Below, in pieces: positions 46,514-57,300 of a stretch of 64,000 nucleotides of DNA (its first letter is position 1; the number at the start of each line of letters is the position of its first letter). The position numbers and the translations under genes were made by a program. A model generated the notes under the pieces. It was not told where the DNA came from and made no database searches. It saw only the letters and a program-made list of their open reading frames with translations. This DNA is from Strongylocentrotus purpuratus (lineage: Eukaryota > Echinodermata > Echinoidea > Camarodonta > Strongylocentrotidae): assembly GCF_000002235.5 (NCBI RefSeq), contig NW_022145615.1, positions 12,627,891 to 12,691,890 of the forward strand. The letters run 5' to 3'.

Positions 46514-46903
46514 AGGTAAAGACCAGTATTGGAAACGCCCCAATTTCACAGAAATGAAATGAAAGCTCTTATTACCAATCATGTGAAAGAATATGTTTTG
46601 AATATTACATGATGATAACAATTTTGACGGGAAACCGCCTACTATTTGATATATTTGGTAAATTAGTGTATCTCTCGCCTGTTGAGAGATATGAAATGCA
46701 CGTGTCGCGCACGTGTGTGTAGTCCCATATACATCTTTCTGTGTACAGTGCTTCTAACTTTATGAAGACTTGGCCAAATTTCTTATCATTTTGATGATTC
46801 CAGAACCTTGCAGTACATCTATGCTAGATGATCAACCTTTTCTGATCGATTTCACAACGTTTCTTTCACAATGCAATCGCATGACCATAACTGGTCTTTA
46901 GCT
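46514..46903. mobile_element. TTAA-flanked MITE
   Basis: The left end AGGTAAAGACCAGT is mirrored at the right (read inward AGCTAAAGACCAGT). TTAA flanks both ends (46510-46513 and 46904-46907). TTAA duplication with ends beginning AG rather than CCC fits Kolobok-type better than piggyBac-type elements. The interior holds GCACGTGTCGCGCACGTG, a palindrome with two CACGTG E-boxes. No coding capacity. Confidence 0.65.
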
Positions 46904-46907
46904 TTAA

Positions 46908-48469
46908 AGAAAACAACACATTACTTGCCCGAATACGCAATCCCGATTGGTCGAAAATCAAGTTATAATCTTTTTAGTTCCATTTGCGCCCATAAAACAG
47001 AAGACACCACTTTGCGTTTGTTTTGATGGTGAAGATACGAGCATATTCGAGATAGAAGAGTTTTCAGAATATCGCCTCAGGAAGGAGGGATAAATGTAAA
47101 ATAGAATGAAGCTAACATAATTATCCAAGGGTACAGTAAACGTTCTTTAAACGCAAGTCAACGTTCTACAAAACGTTTTAACGTCCTCGTTTCGCGAACG
47201 TCTTGAGAACGGTATTATTTCATGGTGCATAGTAGCATCGTCTAATAGCGAAACTTCTATTTTTGGGTCCCACGTATTTTTTTGTGTCTAACGATTCATG
47301 AGGAGCCTGGATGTTGCGGTTTTAAACAATAGTAGCAAGGCCTCCGACCAAAATAATATTAAATAACATGAGCCTTTACTCTCATGACACCTACGTAGTC
47401 ATGACGTAGATAAAGTACCCCTGCATTAGGTACTCACATATTCCAAGCTACAACCAGGGGCAGAATATTATTGCCATATGACCGGGACAGGGGATGGAGA
47501 GGGGGCCGGAGAGGGGTGGCGGTTCCTTACCAGGGAACGGATGGACTGAACTGATAAACTGGCAAATTGTTAGACCCCAAACAACAACAAAAAATCGCTT
47601 GAGAGTTTGCATTAAAGTGAAGACGGTTGCCTATTATTATAATTTGGGTGAATGAAAGAATGTGAAAAGAAATTATGTGGGTTTTTGTATAACGCTATAT
47701 TCCTCTTTCCAAATCAATACATTTTAAATCAAGCATAATAATATCAAGGCAAACAAGTTATATACTTAGGAATGCATTTGTACAAGTACATGCACTTAGC
47801 TGATATAGCGAACACTTTTCTTCGCATATCGCCCACATACGCGTGACGTCAGAACAGTACTTTAAAATAGGGGTAGTAGTCAGAAAAAGAAAATGATCTG
47901 ATCTGGAATAATGTTCCGTTTGAACAGTCACGTGAAGAATCCCATGATTACATTCTTTTCGGTCAAATGAAAGAAAGTTAATACATCAGATGAGTGCAGC
48001 TTGTGACCTCCAACTTCATCCTTTGTGACGTAAAATGAACTCTGACGCGGACAGATTACTTGCCTCTCATGTTTCCAATGTATGCATGGATATAGCAAGA
48101 ACACTGACTACTTGGTGCTTATTGCCAGAAATAACATGAACTGCGGGCAAAAATTGATTACTTCCTTGTCTAATCATGACATGACATACATTATTGGGTA
48201 CTGTTTTATAATAAAAGGAATTGTTATTCTATTGATCAACGAATAGACCTAGGCTATATGAAAATAGTAATAAATATCAAGATAAATAGCTTTTTTTTCA
48301 ACCTTTTCCTCGCCTTTTTTGCTTTTATTTTTTGGGATTTATTCCAATGATTGGGTCCTCGTTTCAAATGAATTATATTTGATATAGCGAGATCTACTTC
48401 TTTGATGATCTCGCACTTTCTCCAGTAGTAATGCCGTATGTCTATTGCCGCTTAATTCATATGTGTAGA
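46908..48469. other. Intergenic DNA with AACGTTCT repeats
   Basis: AACGTTCT-like motifs recur about five times in both orientations at 47138-47212. No gene was recognised in the stretch. Confidence 0.5.
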
Positions 48470-48746
48470 GGTGTCGCGGTCGAGTGGTTCAGCACTTGAT
48501 TGGAAATGAAAAGGTCCTGGGTTCGATCCCCGACACGGCACCAATGTCCTTTGGAAAGACATTAATCTACATTTGCCACTCCATACCCAGGAGAAAAATG
48601 GGGAACTAATATAAATATAAATTGCATGCCCTCAGGGTAACCATAGTACTCCCCAGGGAGTGAAAATGGTACACATTGTGTGGGCGAATGAATCCGATAA
48701 CCGGGGTTATAATGATATCTGTAAAGCATTTCCCGTTTTTTTTTTA
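48470..48746 (+). mobile_element. tRNA-derived SINE, near full length
   Basis: The head contains an A box (GGTCGAGTGGTTCAG) and B box (GGTTCGATCCC), with GTGTCG at the 5' end pairing to CGACAC, so the acceptor stem is still recognisable. The body has GGAAAGACATTAATCTACAT, a GCCCTCAGGGTAACC block and GGTTATAATGATATCTGTAA. It ends in a T run at about 48737-48746. At about 277 bp it looks nearly complete. Confidence 0.75.
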
Positions 48747-49151
48747 AATATCTGAACCAACGTTACTCTTACACAAATCAACGAAACTTGAGATCGAAAC
48801 GTAAAACAAATTTTCTGGATTTGGGTACACCCCCTCAAGTTTATTAATGAATCATGAGGTCATTTCGCCACGTTACACTAAGAAACACAAGTAACATTTG
48901 ACAGATAAGGGCGGCTTTTGAAAGGTCTCTAACTTTAGTTTCGCTCCTATGGGAACACCATAGTTCCTTCCTCAATTCTCCCCTTTCTACACGTGACTCA
49001 TGATGCCTGATCACGTGGTTAAAGTTAGAAAACAGTTATGCTAAGATAAAGACGTCATGACTACTCTGTGGAAAGTAATTAAACGCAAAGCTATAAGGAG
49101 AAAAAAAACAATGCGCGTAATTTGTTCAGTGGTGAAACATTTTTGCAATTA

Positions 49152-49179
49152 AGTGTGTGTGTGTGTGTGTGTGTGTGTC

Positions 49180-49227
<48 letters not shown>
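49152..49227. repeat. (GT)n(GA)n compound microsatellite
   Basis: About 17 GT units pass directly into about 20 GA units. Confidence 0.97.
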
Positions 49228-49228
<1 letters not shown>

Positions 49229-49377
49229 TTGGGTAAAGGGGGAGGGGCGGGGGAGGTGCGGAGCCGCCTGTTCGAAATTTATATTTAGCATTTTATTTTT
49301 TAGTGAAATAAGTTGTTGTTGTCGTTATTGCTTGTTTAATTGTTTTTGTTCCGTCTTTGTGTCTCTCCTTCTCCATC

Positions 49378-49386
49378 TCCCTTTTT

Positions 49387-49436
<50 letters not shown>

Positions 49437-49545
49437 TGTATCCCCCTTTCTCTCTTTCTCACCCCTCCTCTCTCTCCTCTTCTCTCTATCTGTCTCTGTC
49501 TCTCTGGTTCTCTTTCTCTCACTCTCTTTTTCTTTCCCCCCAAAT
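49378..49545. repeat. (CT)n microsatellite
   Basis: A pure CT run of about 45 bp followed by interrupted CT-rich sequence. Confidence 0.95.
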
Positions 49546-51273
49546 TACATTTTTTAACAACTATTCCGAATTTAGGGGTAGTCTTATAATATCTTGAGCA
49601 GGCTAAATATATTCGAATACGTCACTATGGCATGTAAAACAAGGTTCGTTTTCCTTTCCGCATTGTAGGCCTACCTGCGTCAATGGGAAATAGAATACAG
49701 CAACATTTCCATTCTCGATATCAGATTTCCTTCTCAAAAAACATTTCTTACAAAAATAACCTCCTTTTCCTTCTTTCGATTTAAGATCTGAACCATCTAC
49801 AAAAATAAATCACCAGACGGATACAGATTTCAGATAAAAACGAGCAGGTTTCCTGATTATAATCTAGTGAGCATAAACCATATCCTTTTTTAACTCATTA
49901 TTTATCCTGTCTTTTTTTTTTAGATGAAGAGCAAAATCATAGTGAGGTCCATTCTTAAAAAAGTATATCATTGAACAAGATTTAATCAGTTTCTTTCTTT
50001 CTTTCTTTCTTTCTCAATGAGCAACACTCCTTATAGTCAAAGAGTTGCGTCTGCGACTAGAAACTTCGTCTGGACCCTTTTGGCGTTTCCTGCCTGAATT
50101 ATAAACTCTCATGTACGATGACAAATCCATAAACCAATGTTTCTGATGTAAAATTCCATACTTTTTACTTGGATCCCTTGCAGATCGATACTCAACTTTA
50201 TTCCAACCAATAACAATTATCAATATAAAAGGATACACAATCAATCAGGTCACCTAAATTATTTTTTAATCTAAAAAATGGAAATACCGGGTGAGCATTC
50301 TTTTTCATTGTACGAAAGATGGTCCCAAATGTCGTTTATTGTAAAAATGTCAAGAAATAATTCCATCTATCTCAAGCGTCTGGTGTTATATAGTAAGCGA
50401 CTATGTCAAAGAGATAACTCATCAACTCCATGCAGTAACAGAATCAGATGGACAGAAAAGCGGTCGTCCGCTATCTATTGACTGTCTATTAACCTTTCTT
50501 TATATCAAATGAGTTAATGGAACACTCATAGCCTCGGAAACGGTTAATTTAGAGGGTAATTTCAGCAGACCAGCTCACCAATTCAAGAGCATCAGATCTG
50601 AGAATACCTCAACAGTCAGGAGACATTTCTGAACTTGATGAATGGATGTGATCAGACACGTTTGTTATTATATAATGAATGACACTACAATGACTAGGAC
50701 ATAAACCGGCAGTCATACCTCAGATGTCTGAAGGTGAAGGTGGTGACGAGGGGGGGGGGGGGTGGAATGACGAACAGGTTTATCCAGTCCTCACCTGTAT
50801 TTGTGTGGCTCTACTTAATGTATCATATCTTTACGTTGACATCTCCAAGCTGTTTGTCCCATGCGTTACTTAGTTTTGTCTGGGATCAAGAGAGTCCCAA
50901 ATACTTAAGAATATCCAAGAAATAAACCCTATGTTTGAAAATGCGTCGTTACGTTTCAAATCATATTATGAAATCAATAATCCGTAGCACTTCTAATGAA
51001 AAGAATCGATAATTACGTATAGGCCTACCATCGCGAAATCAATGGTATTCTGAAGTACTCGCATTTACTTCATTTCATAATAAACTGAATATAAGTTATT
51101 CTTTATCGTCTACTATTTAGTAAAAACATGAATGAATAAACAAAAAATACACAGAATATCATATAACTGTTTCAGAGTGGTTTTCAACCAGTAACCTAAA
51201 CCAAAGATTTCAAAACTCGCTGAAACCCTGACGTGTATGTATAAGATGGGACAACACGCCGTTTTGTCTTGAC
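49546..51273. other. Intergenic DNA, nothing recognised
   Basis: A (TTTC)n run lies at about 49989-50014 and a 13-base G run at about 50750. No supported gene. Confidence 0.5.
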
Positions 51274-51277
51274 TTAA

Positions 51278-51469
51278 AGCCCCACTGTACTACGTGTACA
51301 TGCTGCTACTTGCTCCCTCTATATAGAAAACTTCCCAAATAGGTGCCTGTTGGTCCCCATGATCCTCTTTTTCTTATGTTAATTGAGAGCTGAGTTTATG
51401 AGATAGCCACCTGTCAGTGACCTCGCTGTGTGGTCTAATCCCTTCTGGTTGAACTAGTACAGCCGGCCT
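51278..51469. mobile_element. TTAA-flanked MITE, family B copy 1
   Basis: TTAA flanks both ends (51274-51277, 51470-51473). The ends read AGCCCCACTGTACTA and, inward from the right, AGGCCGGCTGTACTA. The interior shares long near-identical blocks with the copy at 62825, such as CTACTTGCTCCCTCTATATA and GAGATAGCCACCTGTCA. Confidence 0.75.
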
Positions 51470-52079
51470 TTAATTTGCAAATGTAAAATACAAAACTATA
51501 GTTTTAACTGAACACTTATAGTATGCGGTTCTAAATTTATATCAAATTTATCATTTTGACAAAGATGGAATGACGAAAATGGCAAAAACATGTGGAGCGA
51601 TGTGTGCAGTCAAAAAATAATTTTTGATTGGATTAGATTGGATTGGAAAATCAGCCATGATCTATTTTGAACGTAACTTAGATCAGGTGGTGGATGCGAA
51701 AACCTAATATGTTCGAAGTCATGACCAGAGATACCCTTAAATGCCTCAAATCGGATCTATCCGGTTCAGGCTCGCCTCACATCCAACCACCAATATTCCT
51801 AATCAATTCTGACAATATGTTGATAACCAAGAGCCTTAAACATCCATAACTGGGTCGAAAGTGTCAGAATTCGTCAGATTGTCCACACATGATTGTGTCC
51901 ACATTATGTTTGTCCTTCCAATAGCAGAAGTTGAATCTACCACAACACATCTGCGATCAACAACTGGAAGAACACAACAGCTAACAAATATTAAATTCTA
52001 AGTAAATTGATTAAAATTCCCTACATGTACAAGTAGGGAATCACTCTGTATTTCTGTTGACTTAAGATTATGATAAAAG

Positions 52080-52375
52080 ATTGTGAGAGAAATCAATATT
52101 GGATCTTAGGAATGAGGGAGGGGGAGGGGGGGGGGGCATGTGCATCCACCTCTACGACAACCCAAATATGACGTACCTCAACACACACCACACACACACT
52201 TGTGCCCATGTACATGGTGTATTTTTGTGCTTCTGGCACATATTTGAGATTTAACAATTGAAAAAAAGCATAGAGAAAAAAGGGGAAAAAAGCGCATCAA
52301 CAGTCACTGTGTAATTATTTTTTTCTAGTCATCTTTTTTTAAATTGAGCTGCAGCAAAATCCTGGATCTGCCCCT
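52080..52375. mobile_element. Decayed G-rich transposon fragment
   Basis: The right end reads inward as CAGGGGCAGATCCAGGATTT, matching the end type seen near 18050. A G tract of about 11 lies near the presumed left end (about 52127). A weak GGATCTTAGGAA near 52084 may be the remnant of the left end. No clear target duplication. Confidence 0.4.
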
Positions 52376-52481
52376 GAGAAAACAACAACAACAACAACAA
52401 CAACAACTATCTAACAATTATAACACATGCAACACAAATAAACGATCAACAGCAATTGTAATGACATAATGACAAGACGAA

Positions 52482-52645
52482 AGGCAAGGGGATATAGCTC
52501 AGCGGTAGAGCGCTCGCTTTGCATGCGAGAGGCCTCGGGTTCGAACCCCGATATCTCCAGATCTTCATTCATTTTATAGCGCTTAGAGACTTCGGTGGTA
52601 TAAGCGCCTTATAAGCACCGTTTTCTAGAATTATTATTATAATAG
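52482..52645 (+). mobile_element. tRNA-Ala SINE (tRNA head plus L2-like tail)
   Basis: Downstream of the tRNA come CCAGATCTTCATTCATTTTA, TAGCGCTTAGAGACTTCGG and AAGCGCCTTATAAGC, then an ATT-rich end. The four minus-strand tRNA-Ala copies at 54-56 kb have the same tail and also share GGCAAG just before the tRNA. The tRNA-head, short-linker and LINE-like-tail layout is that of a tRNA-type SINE. Confidence 0.65.
52488..52558 (+). tRNA. tRNA-Ala(UGC), SINE-associated
   Basis: A 71-nt sequence folds fully: acceptor GGGGATA/TATCTCC (one G-T pair), D-stem GCTC/GAGC, anticodon stem CTCGC/GCGAG with loop TTTGCAT (anticodon TGC), variable AGGCC, T-arm TCGGG-TTCGAAC-CCCGA. The internal A and B boxes are intact. 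It is followed directly by the L2-like tail seen elsewhere, so it may be the head of a SINE rather than a housekeeping tRNA gene. Confidence 0.85.
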
Positions 52646-52784
52646 CAATCATTGATTTTTATGACAATATTTAAAACAAAGAACATTAGATTGATCAATA
52701 CATTTTGGTTAATCAATAATTGTGTCAGAACGAGAATTGATAAAGAACGCCATCTATCGTTTGTAGAATCTGGTACGGCAGATC

Positions 52785-52935
52785 ACAACAACAACAACAT
52801 CAACAATGACAGCAGCAACAACAACAACTAAAACTACAGCAGCAGCAACAATAACAACAATAGAAGCAACAAAGCAACAACAATAGCAGCAACATAAACA
52901 ACAACAATAGCAGCACCAACAACAACAACATAATC
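52785..52935. repeat. AAC/AGC triplet microsatellite
   Basis: Interrupted CAA, CAG and ACA triplets over about 150 bp. A shorter (ACA)n lies at about 52382-52408. Confidence 0.9.
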
Positions 52936-54204
52936 TTTAACAAGAACAAGCTTTAAAACATTTCCTTTAGAATTTCGACTATTTAAAGCATCTTTATTGC
53001 CAGATGCTCGTGATTGTAGCCAATCTCCTTCAAAAGACTGCGGCAATGTTCATGTAAAAACCTTGTAAGGCTTGCAGTCATGTGGCCCTTGGAGGGATAT
53101 CGTTTCTTTCAGGACGGAAGCAACGTAATGAAATTGGGAAGGCGTTTGAAGGGTCTTTCGCGAGCAGACTTCCGAAGGCCTAGGAGGTTTCAGGATCTTG
53201 TGAGTTATTTTGGGGTTAAGCTGACGTTATGAGGAACACTGCGGTGGAGGTAGACAGAGCCCAGTGGAACTTGCAAAAATTTGTGTCTAAGATGTTATCA
53301 TGCCATCGACAGTATCGTGTTTTTTCTTTGTAAAGATGACATGTCAAAACGTTTTGAGAGAATTAAAAAATGACAAAAAACTAAAACACGCTGCAACTTG
53401 AATCAATACACGTATGTTGAATATTATCTGTAGTGTCCTGACAATATTCAGAATAAATCTGACCAATCCAGTCCCCTATTTACATACAATATACATAATA
53501 AAACGCGATGAATTCTTAATTTTATTTAATCTCCTCGCAAAAAATGTCTCCATCTACAGTAAAGGTAATTTCGTAATTTAACTAAACTGAGTTTAGGAGA
53601 TGTAACGGATATATGAGCCGACATTATACAGGGGCGTGTCTTAATCAGTTTAAGGAGCATCGAACATCGTAATAATACCCATGTGCCATTAATAGGTTAT
53701 CATTAATCTTCAAGGAACTTTCTTGATTGTGTTTCATCTTCTCATGTAGTTCAATTCTCCACAGTCAAGCGCCATCTTTGAATTTGGTTCTGTTCTGTTC
53801 CTTTAGAAGAAAAAAAACCTCCCACAGGCCATTTCAATTCTACAGCATTCTCTGAACAATACATTTTGGCATAATAGAATAATACACATATACAACAAAA
53901 TAAATTTAATTTGAACATAAAAACGTAATAAATGAGAATGGTTCGGGAATTGTAATTAGAACCAGAATCATATTCCTGATTCTTGAAGCGGGGTGTCGTT
54001 GACCACAAAGACGTTGGTGTCCGTGAGAAAATTAATAAGATTTAACTAATTTAAACTAATGCGACAGACTACATGACTTGTATACGGTGTGTTTAGCGTA
54101 TAGTAATTATCACGGTCAAAACGAAATCCCGATCTTGGGTCGTGCACGACCGGGTGGCTGCCCCTTCCTATGTAGTGTATAATTTCGATTGATTCACCCC
54201 ATGC
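52936..54204. other. Intergenic DNA, nothing recognised
   Basis: No supported gene, RNA or element end. Confidence 0.5.
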
Positions 54205-54322
54205 TGACAATGGGTCAACTCAATGACAATTTCTAAACCATATTCATCACACGGAAATAATAAAAAACGTTTTTGATTTTTAAAGCGCTTCCCAACGAAG
54301 TCTTTAAAACGAATGTGGGTCT

Positions 54323-54393
54323 GGAGATATCGGGGTTCGAACCCGAGGCCTCTCGCATGCAAAGCGAGCGCTCTACCGCTGAGCTATATCCCT
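54323..54393 (-). tRNA. tRNA-Ala(UGC), array unit 1
   Basis: It is identical to the plus-strand copy at 52488 except that the first base is A instead of G, giving an A:C mismatch at the top of the acceptor stem. All other stems, the TGC anticodon and both promoter boxes are intact. Confidence 0.78.
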
Positions 54394-55037
54394 TTGCCCT
54401 ATAGCATGTTTGAATTACAAAATACGTAATTAAGATTATCTTGATTAATTGGGTGATTTTTCTGATTTTACGAAAATCTTTTCTATCGTGTTCGGTAGTT
54501 AAATTCGAAAATGTGATCTTTCAACGTCAAACTCATTTTCCTCACAAACCCCAAGATGTCATCAATTTCCAATATTGTATCTCTGTACGTGATGGTTATA
54601 AGTTTGAATGTATATGTAGACCATGTAGATTAACATTTGAAAGTAAATCAGTATAATTAGGCAAATATGTGAATCTAGGGCATTCGTATAAACCCAATTT
54701 GAAAAATGACGGTATTTGAAGCAAAGACCTTAGATTACTCTCTGGTATAAGTCAGCTGTACTGCAATTTTATAAACTGTGCCTTCACAATGCTGTCTTTG
54801 ATGTAGGGATAGGCCTACACACAAAACAACGAACATTGTCATATTCCCCAGCAGACACTTTGACCTGTATACTCATCCGACATCAACTTGGGTTTGACTT
54901 AAAAATCGCCATTATTGAACTCAATGACAATTCAAAACCATACAATATCCCACGGAAATAAAAAATAATGATAAAAAAGTTTCTTATCAAGTGCTTTCCA
55001 CCGAAGTCTCTGAGCGTTATAAAATTAATGTAGTTCT

Positions 55038-55108
55038 GGAGATATCGGGGTTCGAACCCGAGGCCTCTCGCATGCAAAGCGAGCGCTCTACCGCTGAGCT
55101 ATATCCCC
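55038..55108 (-). tRNA. tRNA-Ala(UGC), array unit 2
   Basis: The full 71-nt sequence matches the plus-strand copy at 52488 throughout. All stems pair and the anticodon is TGC. Confidence 0.85.
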
Positions 55109-55767
55109 TTGCCCTATAATTTGTTTGAATTATGGAATACGTAATTAAGATTGCCTTTATTAATTGGGTGATTTTTCTGATTTTGTGAAAAACTTTGCGA
55201 TCATGTTCGGTAGTTAAGTTCGAAAATGTGATCTTTCAACGCCAAACTCATTTTCCTCACAAACCCCAAGATGTCATCAACTTCCAACATTGTGTCTCTG
55301 TACGTGATGGTTATAAGTTTGAATGTATATAGACCATGCAGATTAACATTAGGCAGTACATCAGAATATACATGTATAGGCAAAATATGTAAATCTAGGG
55401 CATTCGTATACGATTAAACCCAACTTGAAAAATGACGGTATTAGCAAAGACTATATAGATTACTCTCCGGTATTTGTCAGCTGTACTGCAATTGTATAAA
55501 TTGTGCCTTCACAATGCTATCTTTGATGTAGGGGTACAAGAATTCTAACCGGATATTTTCTTATTCCCCAGCAGACACTTTGACCTGTATACTCATCCGA
55601 GATTGACTTGGATTTGACTAAAAATCGCCAAAATGGGACAAATCAATGACAATTCAAAATTCATATCTATATATCCCTCGGAATTGATAATAATAATAAC
55701 AATAAAGACGCTCTGGTAAAGCGCTTTCCACCGAAGTCTCTAAGCGCTATGAAACGAATGAGGTTCT

Positions 55768-55838
55768 GGAGATATCGGGGTTCGAACCCGAGGCCTCTCA
55801 CATGCAAAGCGAGCGCTCTACCGCTGAGCTATATCCCC
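55768..55838 (-). tRNA. tRNA-Ala(UGC), array unit 3
   Basis: It has one change in the 3' strand of the anticodon stem (GCGAG to GTGAG), which still pairs as G-U. Otherwise complete. Confidence 0.8.
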
Positions 55839-56336
55839 TCCCAGTTGGTAAGTTGAATGTTTTAATAGCTTGATTTTTTTCTGATCGTGTTCCGTGAAAA
55901 AGTTCTGTGATCTTTCAACGTCAAACTCATTTTCCTCACAAACACCAAGATGTCATCAACTTCCAACATTGTATCTCTGTCTGTGATGGTTATAAGTTTG
56001 AATGTATATAGACCATGCAGATTAACATTAGGCAGTTAATCAGTATATACATGTATAGGCAAAATATGTGAATTCAGGGCATTCGAATAAAGCTTCACAA
56101 TGCCTACACAAAAAAAAATCTAACCGGATATCGTCATATTCCCCAGCAGACACTCTGACCTGTATACTCATCCGAGATCAACTTGGGTTTGACTTAAAAA
56201 TCGCCATTATTGAACTCAATGACAATTCAAAACCATATATATATCCCTCGGAAATAATAATGATAATAAAAACGGTTATTTTAAAGCACTTTAATTCCAA
56301 CGAAGTCTCTGAGCGCTGCAAAATGAATGTGGGTCT

Positions 56337-56399
56337 GGAGATATCGGGGTTCGAACCCGAGCCCTCTCGCATGCAAAGCGAGCGCTCTACCGCTGAGCC
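56337..56399 (-). pseudogene. tRNA-Ala(UGC) pseudogene, array unit 4
   Basis: The D-arm, anticodon arm, T-arm and 3' acceptor strand remain, but the 5' acceptor strand (GGGGATATA) is missing: the sequence before GGCTCAGCGG reads TATTCCGTAA. The variable region is GGGCT-like rather than AGGCC. It cannot form an acceptor stem. Confidence 0.85.
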
Positions 56400-57069
56400 T
56401 TACGGAATACGGAATATGTCATTGAAATGGCCTCTTTCAATAATTTCTGATTGTGTACGGTGAAAAAATTATGTGATCTTTCAACGCCAAACTCATTTTC
56501 CTCAAAAACACCAAGATGTCATCAACTTCCAACATTGTGTATCTGTCCGTGATGGTTATAAGTATGAATGTATATAGTCAGACCATGAAGATTAACATTT
56601 TGAAGTAAAGCAGTATGGGCAAAATATGTGAATCTAGGGCATTCATATAAAGCCGATTTGAAAAATGACGGTATAGCAAAGACCTTAGATTACTATCTGG
56701 TATATTAGTCAGTTGTACTGCAATGTTATAAAGTGTGCCTTCACAACGCTATCCTTGATATAGGGGAACAAGAAATCTAACCGGATATTGTCAGATCTCC
56801 CAGCAGACACTCTGACCTGTATCCTCGTTCTGAGATTAAGTTGGATTTGGGTTGAAATCGCCATTCTTAGAATTGAATGTTTATTCTCATCATGCTCATA
56901 TATTGTTAAATCAATTGCATTTGAAAGACAAATGAAAGTGTGTAGTTAAAATGTGTTATCTTTTTCAAATTCTGATTTTGGTTGCCGGGTTATGTTTTGT
57001 TGTATCTTGTTTGCCATTGAGTTCGTATCTCAACAAGAAGGCCAAAAATTGAAGAACATGGGGGTAGAA

Positions 57070-57300
57070 TAAGCGGACACCTACCCTCTGGACAACCACC
57101 CCGGATAACCACTCCTAGAATAACCACCCTCTAAAATAGGACAAAAAACTACCCCTAGGGCAACGATTTCTTCCAGGACAACTACCCCCTAGGACAACTA
57201 CCCCCGGACAACTACCCCCGAATAACTATCCCCTAGAATAACCATCCTCCAGGACAAGAACCCCCAGACAACTACTCTATAGGGCAACCGACTTTTAGGA
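57070..57300 (+). repeat. Degenerate CCCCNGGACAACTAC minisatellite
   Basis: About a dozen 15-22-bp units of the type TACCCCCGGACAACTAC, with GAATAACCA and GGGCAACGA variants, are arranged without clear higher-order structure. It abuts the end of the tRNA array by about 200 bp. Frames through it are interrupted, so it does not look coding. Confidence 0.85.

Larger units (their letters stand above)
54205..56870 (-). repeat. Tandem array of four tRNA-Ala-bearing units
   Basis: Four head-to-tail units, spaced about 700, 725 and 570 bp, each contain the same parts: an AACTCAATGACAATTC block, an ATA/AAT-rich segment, the SINE tail, a tRNA-Ala on the minus strand, GTGATCTTTCAACG with CTCATTTTCCTCACAAA, a CCAACATTG block with GTGATGGTTATAAGT, and finally CCAGCAGACACT with GACCTGTATACTCATCCGAG. 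Units differ by substitutions and small indels, and the fourth is shorter. The array looks like an old tandem amplification of a segment that already carried the SINE. Confidence 0.85.

Noticed and set aside
56068-56463. A 131-codon plus-strand frame through the tRNA array
   Set aside because: It runs antisense across a tRNA pseudogene and its SINE tail, and other array units do not keep it open.
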